A stretch of 64,000 nucleotides of DNA from Flavobacterium lacustre (lineage in GTDB: Bacteria > Bacteroidota > Bacteroidia > Flavobacteriales > Flavobacteriaceae): positions 2,170,001 to 2,234,000 of the forward strand of contig NZ_CP114882.2 in NCBI RefSeq assembly GCF_027474525.2, in the 5' to 3' direction. The first letter of the stretch is position 1. Each line of letters starts with the position of its first letter. Below, in pieces: positions 53,473-62,607 of this stretch. A program made the position numbers and the translations under genes. A model generated the notes under the pieces. The model searched no databases. It had not been told where the DNA came from and was given only the letters and a program-made list of their open reading frames with translations.

Positions 53473-54053
53473 AGGGACTTTAATTTCATTAGGGATTGAT
53501 TCCTTAATTCTTCGAAGAAAAGGGTAAATTCAGCTTCAAATTCCGGATAGTATTTTTCAAGTTCGTTGGTTGAAAACCGCATTTTGGATTGATTATTAGT
53601 ACGGCTGTCCATTTGAGTCAAAATGCGATTAATTCCTTCAACAGTTTGGTAGCTTACTAACCAATTATATTTTGTCATGTAAGGCAATAAGTTTTGGGTT
53701 TTGAGCGTCAAAATAGTTTGATTCTCCTGAAGGGATTTGTAAAATCGTTCCGTGTAGTCTTCTAATTTTTCATCGGAATAAAGATTCCAGTTTTTCGCTA
53801 AAAAATGATCGTAAAAAACATCTACGATTACTCCGGCATAATGGTGATAATTTTCGTGCAACTTCTTAGTGCTTTGTCGGAAAACAGGATGTGCATCTGT
53901 AAAAGTATCAATGAACCGATGCAAAATAATTCCTTTTTGAATCTCAGGATGATAATTTTCAAACTGTTTTCCGCGAATACCATCAGCCATAAAATTGCCG
54001 ATTTTAATCAAATCATTATCTCCCGAAAGATAGATGTGGGCTAGAAAATTCAT
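53469..54053 (-). CDS. AcpH-like ACP phosphodiesterase (DUF479)
   Basis: The 194-residue protein starts [28 protein letters not shown] and carries [21 protein letters not shown], the HD-type metal-binding pattern of acyl carrier protein phosphodiesterases that remove phosphopantetheine from ACP. The conserved [18 protein letters not shown] follows. It leads a two-gene unit with ggt (4-bp overlap). In the Bacteroidota the activity is inferred only from the family. Confidence 0.9.
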   Translation of the reverse strand: MNFLAHIYLSGDNDLIKIGNFMADGIRGKQFENYHPEIQKGIILHRFIDTFTDAHPVFRQSTKKLHENYHHYAGVIVDVFYDHFLAKNWNLYSDEKLEDYTERFYKSLQENQTILTLKTQNLLPYMTKYNWLVSYQTVEGINRILTQMDSRTNNQSKMRFSTNELEKYYPEFEAEFTLFFEELRNQSLMKLKSL

Positions 54054-54162
54054 TTTTTAAGCTGGGATTAGGTACAGTACTAAATATGTTTTTGTAAATA
54101 TAAAAAATACAGAACGCTTTAGCTGATAAATCTAAAGGATAAAAAACGGTTTTAAGAAATAA

Positions 54163-55287
54163 TTAGTTCTTTCCTTTTTTTGTAGCATTAAACAATTTGA
54201 CAAATCGCTCTGCAAGATTTGTTTTTGTAGAATAGGAATTGATTAAAACAGGTTGTTTAAGTTTTAAAATGCTGTCTATCACAGATTGAATTTTCTTATC
54301 TGAATCTGAATCTGCCAAAGGAAGAAAATGAAAATCTTGGTTGTAATGGCGCATGATTTTAGTTTCTTTTTCAACCAAAACTTTATCTATTTTTTGATCC
54401 ATTATACAAACTACATTTTCTATTTTTCCGGTTAATATAAAACCAAAATATTCATCGTCTGTTGGGTACGGAGTGTAATAAATGTGTTTTTGTAGTTTGA
54501 CAATTTTTCCGCGCTCAAAACTTTTTAAAGTATCAATATTATTAGAACCGAGCTCACTTTTAATTTTGATGGCGCTATTTTCATTTTCTATTATGTTTTT
54601 AAAAACATTGGCTCTGTCTTTACCAAGATAGCAATGAACATAATATTTCCCTTTAAAAGTTCGGGCGATATCCTGAATTTTGAGGATAGAAGTATTATTG
54701 TCATCAATCCAAGGAAGCATAGGAATCGAAATTAATTTCATTTCAACTTCAGTAGTATTTTTGATTTCTTTTTCCATCAAAATGGGTTCTGCCGGAATAA
54801 CCATTTTATTCAATAATGAAATAATTGCAGTGTAATTTTGATCTTTTAGTTCTGCAATTTTATCGGCATCAGGATAAGGTCCAAAATGGAATTCTGCGTT
54901 AGCACTTTTATTAAAATCGGTGTCGTCTGCGCTTGAATTAATTAAGAGTTCCGGTTTAAAACTAAAAATATATAAGGAAACCAACAAGGCAATTCCGGAA
55001 AACACTAACATTAAGTTTTTACTGGAAGTACTTTTGGATTTAATAAAGAAACGATTCACAAAGATGGTTAAGAATAAAACTACCACTAAAAAAAGAAGAA
55101 CTACTATTTTTTGAACGGTACTTTCATTTGATTCAGTCCAGTTTTCGGCCGCTGCTTTCTCAGCAATCATTCGTGTTGGACCTACAGTTAACATTAATAA
55201 ACCTAAAGGGAATACTAAACTTAAACCAAAGAAAGAAAAAAGTATTACGCTTTTAAGTTTGTTGTTTCCGGTATTTTTATTGCTCAT
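54163..55287 (-). CDS. Membrane protein with two tyrosine-phosphatase-like domains, the second inactive
   Basis: The 374-residue protein has three membrane helices (about 14-36, 60-78, 91-109) and then two similar domains. Domain 1 (about 132-245) begins FHFGPYPDADKIAEL and ends with HCYLGKDR (218-225), the CX5R loop of tyrosine or dual-specificity phosphatases (C219, R225). Domain 2 (about 268-370) begins IYYTPYPTDDEYFGF and ends with INSYSTKTNLAERF (349-362), where the Cys and Arg are lost. This looks like an internal duplication with a decayed second copy. I know no named family. The substrate could be a protein, lipid or inositol phosphate. It lies beside the YaiO-like gene. Confidence 0.6.
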   Translation of the reverse strand: MSNKNTGNNKLKSVILFSFFGLSLVFPLGLLMLTVGPTRMIAEKAAAENWTESNESTVQKIVVLLFLVVVLFLTIFVNRFFIKSKSTSSKNLMLVFSGIALLVSLYIFSFKPELLINSSADDTDFNKSANAEFHFGPYPDADKIAELKDQNYTAIISLLNKMVIPAEPILMEKEIKNTTEVEMKLISIPMLPWIDDNNTSILKIQDIARTFKGKYYVHCYLGKDRANVFKNIIENENSAIKIKSELGSNNIDTLKSFERGKIVKLQKHIYYTPYPTDDEYFGFILTGKIENVVCIMDQKIDKVLVEKETKIMRHYNQDFHFLPLADSDSDKKIQSVIDSILKLKQPVLINSYSTKTNLAERFVKLFNATKKGKN

Positions 55288-55424
55288 AATTGATTGTTTA
55301 CTTTTCTTAATTTTTTTAGAAAACAGTTAAATTCTTATTCATTGGAATATTACTAATAATTTTTGGAATCTGTTTTTCAGTTCAAAAAAGGGTAGGGCAC
55401 CTGTATTAATTATTAAAAACGCCG

Positions 55425-56678
55425 TTAAAGCATATATTGTAAATTTACAGAAATGTTTGTTTCAGTTTGGTATTTACTCGGAGTATATTCTTGTCTGTTG
55501 AAACCTGCTTGAACTCCCAAAATTATTTTTTTATAAAGTACTTTGTTGTATCCAGCTCCCATTCTATAGGAACTTAACGAAATCCTTTCGTCAAATTGCG
55601 ATATGGTTTCTCTTTCATCCGGGGATGTTCCGTAACCTGCGTTTACAGAAAAATAATCAAATCGGGAATTAAAATAATATCTATAGGTGGAAGAAAAAGA
55701 AGGATAAGGTTTCTTTTGACCCAGTTGCATGTAGGATTTAATATTTAACCAACCTGGTCCAATGTATTTTCCAATACCTATTGCGGCAGAATAATTCTCA
55801 TTATTTATGGTTTTGTTGTATCGCATACCCAATTCGCTTTCCCAACCTTTCCCTAAATTTTGAAAAAAAGAATAGCTTAATCTTACTTTCGGAAAAATAC
55901 GATCGTTGCTTAAACCAATATTAAAAAAGGAATAATTCTTTTTAGAAGTTTTATAATAAGTTTCAAACTCGTACATCGAACCCGAAAGTATACTTTGATT
56001 ATTCGATTGTCTGTCGTTGTAATTGTATCGGCCTATTAAGGTTAAATTTTTAAGTTGTTTGACGAGTTGTAAACTCGTATAATTCCATGGACCAACTCCT
56101 GGTCGATTAAAAAAAGTTGTCGTGTTGCTTAAACCGATTCGGTCAGAAAAAGAAACCAGCTTGATGTCATATAATTGATCTTTCAGGCTACTGTCATCCG
56201 GATATTTTGTTATCAAAAACTCTAAATAATCAGCAGATGTTTTTGCATCATTTTCTAAATTCAAAGCACGAAGTTTCAGTAAATAAAATTCTTTTTCTTC
56301 CGGATAAAGTGCTAATCCTTGGTCAATTGTTTTTACTGCTGCACTGGCATTATTGCTTTCAATTTCTAATAGGGTCAAATACGAAAACGCTTCTTTGTAT
56401 TTTGGGTTTTTAATGATAACATGATTAAAATAATAGCGCGCACTGTCTATTTCATGGGTCATTTTATAAGCTCTTCCTAATGCAATATGAAAATCCAAAT
56501 AATTGGGCGCATTCTTAATTCCTAAATGACCAAGTTCAATTGCTTTACTATAATTTTTTTCTACAGAAATCAATTTATTAGTTACAACTAATAGACTATC
56601 AGTATTGACTTTTTTTTGAGCAAATGTATAAGTGTTTGCTAACAATAATGCCAAAAATAAGAGGTGTCTAAATTTCAT
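55425..56678 (-). CDS. YaiO-type outer membrane beta-barrel protein with TPR region
   Basis: The 417-residue protein starts with a signal peptide (MKFRHLLFLALLLANTYTFAQ) at 56678; an earlier start codon would add 12 residues before it. A tetratricopeptide region (about 30-160, AIELGHLGIKNAPNYLDFHIALGRAY) is followed by a barrel of about 240 residues with many aromatic strands, such as WNYTSLQLVKQLKNLTLIGRYNY and FDYFSVNAGYGTSPDE. This is the YaiO family plan. The family is sometimes found with exopolysaccharide export genes, but none is nearby. Confidence 0.85.
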   Translation of the reverse strand: MKFRHLLFLALLLANTYTFAQKKVNTDSLLVVTNKLISVEKNYSKAIELGHLGIKNAPNYLDFHIALGRAYKMTHEIDSARYYFNHVIIKNPKYKEAFSYLTLLEIESNNASAAVKTIDQGLALYPEEKEFYLLKLRALNLENDAKTSADYLEFLITKYPDDSSLKDQLYDIKLVSFSDRIGLSNTTTFFNRPGVGPWNYTSLQLVKQLKNLTLIGRYNYNDRQSNNQSILSGSMYEFETYYKTSKKNYSFFNIGLSNDRIFPKVRLSYSFFQNLGKGWESELGMRYNKTINNENYSAAIGIGKYIGPGWLNIKSYMQLGQKKPYPSFSSTYRYYFNSRFDYFSVNAGYGTSPDERETISQFDERISLSSYRMGAGYNKVLYKKIILGVQAGFNRQEYTPSKYQTETNISVNLQYML

Positions 56679-57114
56679 ATTATAATTTATTACGTTGTTT
56701 TTATCAAATACCAATGGTTTAGTTTTTTATTAATTCAAAAAATTGAATTGTTTTGCAGTCAACTGCTTAAAAAAAACAATTGTAATTTAGTAGCTACGGC
56801 TTAAAAAATAAATATGGGTAAACTAAATAATTAATTTCACAAAGTACTTTCAAAGATGCCCGTTCTATTTACAATTTCTAAACAAATTATGTATTTTAAT
56901 ACAAAAGTAATGATTTTTACATTAAATGACTTGATATGTTCTTCATGAATTTTAAGTAGTCCTTTTCTTGTGTCGAATCAGGTAAAACTTTAAGTATGCA
57001 ATATGTCTTTTAATTAAAAATAAAGACAGAATTTTTTAAAACATGTTTCATAAGTCTGAATACAACTCAGTAACTTTTTTATATTTGTATTTTAATACCT
57101 AAACAAACAACTAA
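56679..57114. other. Divergent gap between the YaiO-like gene and glmM
   Basis: This 436-bp stretch is very AT-rich and holds no gene. Two small palindromes occur (AATTCAAAAAATTGAATT near 56732 and GCAGTCAACTGC near 56755). The glmM -7 box lies at its right end. No promoter for the YaiO-like gene was recognised. Confidence 0.5.
57080..57087 (+). promoter_or_regulatory. -7 box upstream of glmM
   Basis: TATATTTG matches TAnnTTTG and lies 27 bp before the glmM start codon. No TTG is found at -33 spacing. Confidence 0.45.
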
Positions 57115-58503
57115 ATGACTTTAATAAAATCTATATCAGGAATTCGAGGAACAATTGGAGGGAAAGTTGGTGACAACCTAACGCCACTCGATGCCGTGAA
57201 GTTTGCTTCGGCTTATGGAACTTGGCTAAAAAATTATGTGGGGAAAGAAAAACTTACAGTTGTTGTAGGTCGTGATGCCCGAATTTCGGGACCTATGATT
57301 CATAATTTAGTAGTGAATACCTTGATAGGTTTGGGAATCGATGTTATTGATTTGGGACTTTCTACAACCCCGACCGTTGAAGTTGCTGTTCCTCTTGAAA
57401 AAGCAGACGGTGGAATTATTTTGACCGCTTCTCACAATCCAAAACAGTGGAATGCTTTGAAATTATTGAACGAAAAAGGAGAATTTCTAAATGGTATCGA
57501 AGGAGAAAAAATCCTTAAAATTGCCGAAGATGAAGCATTCGATTTTTCGGATGTGGATAATATTGGCGCGATTATGATTAATGATGCCTACATGGATATT
57601 CATATTGATGAAGTCTTAAATCTACCTTTGGTTGATGTTGATGCAGTAAAAGCAGCTAAATTCAAAGTGGTGGTTGATGGCGTGAATTCTTCTGGAGGAA
57701 TTATTATTCCAAAATTATTAGAATTGATGGGTGTTGAAGTCATAAAATTATATTGCGAACCTAACGGACATTTTCCCCATAATCCGGAACCTTTAAAAGA
57801 GCATTTAACTGATATTTCAGAATTGGTTGTTAAAGAAGGCGCCCATTTAGGAGTTGTAGTTGATCCGGATGTGGATCGTTTGGCTTTCATTTGTGAAGAC
57901 GGAGAAATGTTTGGCGAAGAATATACTTTAGTCGCTTGTGCAGATTATGTTTTGAGTAAAACGCCAGGAAATACGGTTTCGAATATGTCTTCTTCTCGTG
58001 CATTGCGTGATGTAACGAACCTGCACAACGGAAACTACGAAGCAAGCGCAGTTGGTGAAGTAAATGTAGTGGAATTAATGAAAAAAAACAATGCTATCAT
58101 TGGTGGCGAAGGAAATGGCGGAATTATTTATCCGGAATCCCATTATGGTAGAGACAGTTTGGTTGGAGTGGCTTTGTTTTTAACCCATTTGGCGAATAAA
58201 AAAATGTCGGTTTCGGCTTTGCGTGCATCCTATCCGGAATATTACATGAGCAAAAACAAAATCGAATTGACACCCCAAATAGATGTTGATGCGATTCTTG
58301 TTGCGATGACCGAAAAATATAAAAACGAAGATATTACCACTATTGACGGCGTGAAAATTGACTTCGCTGAAAATTGGGTTCATCTAAGAAAATCAAATAC
58401 AGAACCAATTATACGTATTTATACCGAAGCTGCTTCGCAACAATTGGCAGATGATTTGGCATTGCGAATTATAGACGAGATAAAAGCAGTAGCCGGAATC
58501 TAA
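57115..58503 (+). CDS. glmM: Phosphoglucosamine mutase
   Basis: GlmM converts glucosamine-6-phosphate to glucosamine-1-phosphate for peptidoglycan and LPS. The 462-residue alpha-D-phosphohexomutase has the phosphoserine motif TASHNPKQWNALKLL (Ser106), the metal loop DPDVDRLAF, the sugar-binding GEGNGGIIYPE and the C-terminal phosphate loop RKSNTEPIIRIYTEA. GEGNGG favours phosphoglucosamine or phosphomannose substrates. The start MTLIKSISGIRGTIGG is the family start. The gene stands alone and ends in a strong terminator. Confidence 0.93.
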   Translation: MTLIKSISGIRGTIGGKVGDNLTPLDAVKFASAYGTWLKNYVGKEKLTVVVGRDARISGPMIHNLVVNTLIGLGIDVIDLGLSTTPTVEVAVPLEKADGGIILTASHNPKQWNALKLLNEKGEFLNGIEGEKILKIAEDEAFDFSDVDNIGAIMINDAYMDIHIDEVLNLPLVDVDAVKAAKFKVVVDGVNSSGGIIIPKLLELMGVEVIKLYCEPNGHFPHNPEPLKEHLTDISELVVKEGAHLGVVVDPDVDRLAFICEDGEMFGEEYTLVACADYVLSKTPGNTVSNMSSSRALRDVTNLHNGNYEASAVGEVNVVELMKKNNAIIGGEGNGGIIYPESHYGRDSLVGVALFLTHLANKKMSVSALRASYPEYYMSKNKIELTPQIDVDAILVAMTEKYKNEDITTIDGVKIDFAENWVHLRKSNTEPIIRIYTEAASQQLADDLALRIIDEIKAVAGI

Positions 58504-58525
58504 AACTATAATGCAATTTAAATTA

Positions 58526-58563
58526 AAAACCCTTTCAAAGCAGCAGTACTTTGAAAGGGTTTT
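58526..58563 (+). terminator. Terminator after glmM
   Basis: Perfect 15-bp arms (58526-58540 and 58549-58563) with an 8-base loop lie 22 bp after the stop codon, followed by T-rich sequence. Confidence 0.9.
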
Positions 58564-58637
58564 CTTTTAGTAAATAATCCTTTTATTCATTCCTTTTCTT
58601 TAACATTTTTAAACAATTATATCCATTCAAAAATCAA

Positions 58638-58645
58638 TATCTTTG
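58638..58645 (+). promoter_or_regulatory. -7 box of the class V aminotransferase gene
   Basis: TATCTTTG matches TAnnTTTG and lies 19 bp before the ATG at 58665. Confidence 0.5.
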
Positions 58646-58664
58646 AAATCAAATTCAGTATGCA

Positions 58665-60152
58665 ATGATTACCAAAGAAACTTCAACCCAATTAGAGCAG
58701 TATTTTCAACAATTTCGAAAGAATATTATCGGAATTGATCAAGATTTTGAATCTCCTTACGGAAAGCAAAAAATCATTTATACGGATTGGACTGCCAGTG
58801 GTCGATTGTACCGCCCGATTGAGGAAAAATTGATGAACGAGTTTGGTCCTTTTGTCGCTAATACACATACTGAAACTACCGTTTCCGGAACGGCCATGAC
58901 AAAAGCGTATCATAAGGCTAGAAGTATCATTAAAGAGCATGTGCATGCCAATAGTGATGATGTTTTGATTAATGATGGAACCGGAATGACTGGCGTGGTG
59001 AATAAATTCCAACGTATTTTAGGATTAAAAGTGCCTGAAAACCTGAAAGATTTCATCAATATCCCGGACGAAAAGAAACCAATTGTTTTTATTTCGCACA
59101 TGGAACACCATTCCAATCAAACGTCTTGGTTAGAAACTATTGCAGATGTTGAGGTAATTCCTTCTTCGGAAGACGGACTTTTTAGTATAGAAAATCTTGC
59201 TATTTTATTAGAAAAATACAAAACGAGAACCTATAAAATAGCATCTATTACTTCTTGCTCGAATGTTACCGGAATTCGCACCCCCTATCACCAAGCAGCT
59301 AAATTAATGCATCAAAATAATGGAGTTTGTTTTGTGGATTTTGCCTGTTCAGGTCCTTATGTTAAAATAGATATGCATCCTGAAGATGCTGAATCCTATT
59401 TGGACGCAATTTTCTTTTCGCCACACAAATTTCTTGGTGGTCCAGGAACTTCCGGTGTTTTGGTTTTTAATAAAAAATTATACAACAACATGATTCCGGA
59501 TTGTCCCGGCGGAGGAACTGTTTCGTGGACAAATCCTTGGGGCGAGCATAAATATATTGATAATATTGAAGACAGGGAAGATGGCGGCACTCCTGGGTTT
59601 CTTCAAGTGATTAAAACCGCACTGGCGATTCAGTTGAAAGAGCAAATGGGAATTGAGAATATCTTGAAACGAGAACATGAAATTGTGGATTATATCTTCT
59701 CAGAATTAGGAAATGTTACCAATATTAAAATTCTGGCCGGTCAACATCGCGATCGACTGGGTGTGATTTCATTTTTTGTTGAAGACTTACATTTTAATTT
59801 GGGAGTGAAATTGCTGAACGATAAATTTGGGATTCAAACGCGTGGCGGATGCAGTTGTGCCGGTACTTACGGTCATTTCCTGTTGCATGTTGACCAAGAA
59901 ACATCACATCAATTGATTGACGAAATCAGTCTGGGTGATTTAATCCGAAAACCGGGCTGGATTCGAATGTCAATTCATCCAACCACTACAAATGCCGAAA
60001 TTAAATGGGTTTGTGACAGCTTAAAAGCATTGGCACAAAACCATAAAAAATGGGCTTTGGATTATGATTATAATAAAGATACGAATGAGTTTATAAACCA
60101 TCATCCGCAAACATTTGAAGATGAATTGGTGAAAAAATGGTTCGCTTTATAG
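58665..60152 (+). CDS. Class V aminotransferase, cysteine desulfurase-like
   Basis: The 495-residue PLP enzyme belongs to the fold-type I class V family. It shows IYTDWTASGRLYRPIEE, HMEHHSNQTSW, CFVDFACSGPYVKIDM and the PLP lysine in FFSPHKFLGGPGTSG (K255). The cysteine-containing loop RGGCSCAGTYGH lies where desulfurases carry their catalytic Cys. It is longer than IscS or SufS and matches a separate group of predicted selenocysteine lyase/cysteine desulfurase proteins. No suf or isc genes are nearby, so a role in iron-sulfur assembly is not supported. Substrate unknown. Confidence 0.88.
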   Translation: MITKETSTQLEQYFQQFRKNIIGIDQDFESPYGKQKIIYTDWTASGRLYRPIEEKLMNEFGPFVANTHTETTVSGTAMTKAYHKARSIIKEHVHANSDDVLINDGTGMTGVVNKFQRILGLKVPENLKDFINIPDEKKPIVFISHMEHHSNQTSWLETIADVEVIPSSEDGLFSIENLAILLEKYKTRTYKIASITSCSNVTGIRTPYHQAAKLMHQNNGVCFVDFACSGPYVKIDMHPEDAESYLDAIFFSPHKFLGGPGTSGVLVFNKKLYNNMIPDCPGGGTVSWTNPWGEHKYIDNIEDREDGGTPGFLQVIKTALAIQLKEQMGIENILKREHEIVDYIFSELGNVTNIKILAGQHRDRLGVISFFVEDLHFNLGVKLLNDKFGIQTRGGCSCAGTYGHFLLHVDQETSHQLIDEISLGDLIRKPGWIRMSIHPTTTNAEIKWVCDSLKALAQNHKKWALDYDYNKDTNEFINHHPQTFEDELVKKWFAL

Positions 60153-60172
60153 CACTTATAAGATTAAGAAAA

Positions 60173-61042
60173 CTACCTTTTGTGTTTCCATCGTTTGTGC
60201 GTCCAGAAATAATATTCGGGCGCTTCAAGGATTTGTTTTTCGACTTCTCTTAAAAACACATTGGTGATTTCAAAATCAGGTATTGATCTTGGATTATCCG
60301 TAATTGGAACAAAAGTAGCTTCATAGAAACCTCTTTTTACCTTTTTTACTTTTACAAAAAGAACATTCAAATCATATCTTTTGGCTAGCATTTCGGCTCC
60401 GGTATGCACCGGAACTTCTACTCCCATGAATTTGTCCCAATGAAATGCTCTATTTAGTTTTGGCGATTGATCACTGGCTAAACCATACATGCTCAGGATT
60501 CCTTTCTCTTGGTTTTCGGCGATTAACGGAATGGCTCTTTTTGTTTCCACTAATTCGGCTTTGTATTTAGAACGAATATCCCGAATTAATTTGTCAAAGT
60601 ATTTATTGGCGATTTTTTTATAAACGCCTATTCCTCTGAAAAGTGTTTTTTCGTTAAGAGTCAACAACCATTCCCAACTCGCATAATGAGAGGCTAACAG
60701 AATCGTGCTTTTTCCCTTTTTTTCATATTCTTTGACTACTTCAAGATTGGTGATGATGAATCTTTTATTCATTTCTTCGGGAGAAATAGTCATGGTTTTT
60801 ATCATTTCCAGAAATATATCGCACAAATGGTGGTATGATTTTTTTTCGATAACGAGTCGTTCTTTTGCACTAAGATTTGGAAAAGCCAAAGCTAAATTCT
60901 CTCTGACCGTTTTTTTGCGATAGCCAATAATGTAATATAAGATCAAATACACAAAATCTGAAAACCAATAAAAAAGGCGAAACGGCAGGATTGAAATAAT
61001 CCACAGAAATGGGAAGGCAATGATAAAAACGAGAAATTGCAT
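60173..61042 (-). CDS. LpxL/HtrB-like lipid A acyltransferase
   Basis: The 289-residue inner-membrane protein transfers an acyl chain to lipid A or a related lipid. From the chosen start at 61042 (MQFLVFIIAFPFLWIISIL) it has an N-terminal membrane anchor. The HX4(D/E) active site follows in LLASHYASWEWLL, then SMYGLASDQSPK and the LFVKVKKVKRGFY strand. An upstream ATG adds 28 residues (including several Cys) outside the family start. It is divergent from the rhomboid gene. Confidence 0.9.
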   Translation of the reverse strand: MQFLVFIIAFPFLWIISILPFRLFYWFSDFVYLILYYIIGYRKKTVRENLALAFPNLSAKERLVIEKKSYHHLCDIFLEMIKTMTISPEEMNKRFIITNLEVVKEYEKKGKSTILLASHYASWEWLLTLNEKTLFRGIGVYKKIANKYFDKLIRDIRSKYKAELVETKRAIPLIAENQEKGILSMYGLASDQSPKLNRAFHWDKFMGVEVPVHTGAEMLAKRYDLNVLFVKVKKVKRGFYEATFVPITDNPRSIPDFEITNVFLREVEKQILEAPEYYFWTHKRWKHKR

Positions 61043-61156
61043 GCAGTATTTTTTTATGCAAATATAACGCAAAAAGAAACAACGATATAAATTTTGACAC
61101 TGAACTGTATCAAACTTGAGTTTCACTATCTTTACGATTCCTAATAAAACAACTGT

Positions 61157-61795
61157 ATGAATACCATTTTAATAGCTATAATTGTCGTTAACGTTTTAAT
61201 AAGTTACAAAGGTTTTAATGACCTTTCTTTTTTTAGAAAATATGAATTTCATGTCGGAAGTATTCGGGCCGGAGAGCAAATCCGGATGTTGTCTTCGGGA
61301 TTTCTTCATGCAGATATGACGCATTTAATTTTTAATATGTTGACACTTTGGTTTTTTGCTCCGGTGGTAATAGGCTATTTAGGTGATTTTTCATTCGGAT
61401 TGGTTTATTTCGGAAGCTTAATTTTCGGGAGTTTGTTGACGATGGTTTTTCACAAAAACGATTACAGTTATAGAGCTGTTGGTGCTTCGGGTGCTGTAAC
61501 GGGTGTTTTATATTCGGCTATATTATTGCAGCCGGACATGATGTTGGGAATCTTTTTTGTTATTCCGATTCCGGCCTATCTTTTTGGAATTCTGTACTTG
61601 CTGTATTCTATCTACGGAATGAAAGCTAAAAATGATAATATTGGTCATACGGCACATTTTGGAGGTGCTGTTGGCGGTTATTTGATTACACTTATCAAAG
61701 AGCCACAATTATTTGCAGAACATACTTTGATGGTTATTTTATTGGCTATTCCAATTGTGATTCTTTTTGCAATGGAAAAGATGGGAAAATTATAA
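61157..61795 (+). CDS. Rhomboid-family intramembrane serine protease
   Basis: The 212-residue protein has about six membrane helices and the rhomboid catalytic pair: Ser111 in VGASGAVTG and His167 in HTAHFGGAVGGYL. The HxxxN-type segment HADMTHLIFNMLTL (51-64) is also present. Rhomboids cut helices inside the membrane; the substrate is unknown. A TATCTTTA sequence (61127-61134) upstream is a near-match to the -7 box. The SIMPL gene follows 53 bp later on the same strand. Confidence 0.92.
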   Translation: MNTILIAIIVVNVLISYKGFNDLSFFRKYEFHVGSIRAGEQIRMLSSGFLHADMTHLIFNMLTLWFFAPVVIGYLGDFSFGLVYFGSLIFGSLLTMVFHKNDYSYRAVGASGAVTGVLYSAILLQPDMMLGIFFVIPIPAYLFGILYLLYSIYGMKAKNDNIGHTAHFGGAVGGYLITLIKEPQLFAEHTLMVILLAIPIVILFAMEKMGKL

Positions 61796-61848
61796 TGGCA
61801 CAACTTTTGAAAGAGAAATGATACAAAACAATTAAAACAATAATTCAA

Positions 61849-62541
61849 ATGAAAAAAGCAGCATTAATTTTAGCCATTATGTTTATGTCAATGACATACG
61901 CTCAGGAAATTAAACAAGTTCCACAAATAAGCGTGAACGGAGAAGGAAAAATAAAAGTAGTTCCAGACCAGGCATCGATTGCTGTAACGGTGGAAACAAA
62001 AGGGAATAATGCTAAAGATGTAAAAAGGCAAAATGATCAAAAAATAGAAGCTGTTTTGAAATTCATAAAAAAAATGAACCTGTCTCCTGCAGATTATAAA
62101 ACACAACGTGTTGCATTGAATCCGGAATACGATTATGAAAAAAAGAAACATAATTATAACGCGACTCAAACTATCGAAATTCTGTTGAAAGATTTATCTA
62201 AATATGATGAATTAATGGAAGGTTTGGTTGACGAAGGAATTAACAGAATTGATGCGGTAACGTTCCAATCTTCAAAATTAGCGGAATACCAATCAGAAGC
62301 CAGAAAATTAGCAATGAAAGAAGCGAAACTAAAAGCACAGGATTATGTTTCGGTATTGGGGCAAAAAGTAGGTAAAGCGATGACAATATCAGATAATTCA
62401 CAAACCTATTATCCACAACCGGTTTATGCAGCTATGAAAACAATGGCAATGAGCGATAGAGAAGCTGCTCCGAGAGAAACATTGGCTGTTGGAGAAATCA
62501 ATATTACGGCTAACGTAAGCGTAAGTTTTATTTTGGAATAA
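61849..62541 (+). CDS. SIMPL domain (DUF541) periplasmic protein
   Basis: The 230-residue protein has a signal peptide (MKKAALILAIMFMSMTYAQ) and the SIMPL/DUF541 domain: ISVNGEGKIKVVPDQASIAVTVETKG, then TIEILLKDLSKYDELMEGLVDEGINRIDAVTF and AMKEAKLKAQDYVSVLGQKVGKAMTIS. Members such as E. coli YggE are linked to oxidative-stress tolerance, by an unknown mechanism. A strong terminator follows, shared with the convergent catalase. Confidence 0.92.
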   Translation: MKKAALILAIMFMSMTYAQEIKQVPQISVNGEGKIKVVPDQASIAVTVETKGNNAKDVKRQNDQKIEAVLKFIKKMNLSPADYKTQRVALNPEYDYEKKKHNYNATQTIEILLKDLSKYDELMEGLVDEGINRIDAVTFQSSKLAEYQSEARKLAMKEAKLKAQDYVSVLGQKVGKAMTISDNSQTYYPQPVYAAMKTMAMSDREAAPRETLAVGEINITANVSVSFILE

Positions 62542-62555
62542 ATCCAAAAAGCATT

Positions 62556-62592
62556 AAAAAGGCTGTTCAGGGGAATCTTGAACAGCCTTTTT
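62556..62592. terminator. Bidirectional terminator between the SIMPL gene and the catalase
   Basis: Fourteen-bp arms (62556-62569 and 62579-62592) with a 9-base loop end in a T run and lie 15 bp from each convergent stop codon. Confidence 0.9.
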
Positions 62593-62607
62593 TAGTTAAT
62601 AATGGGA

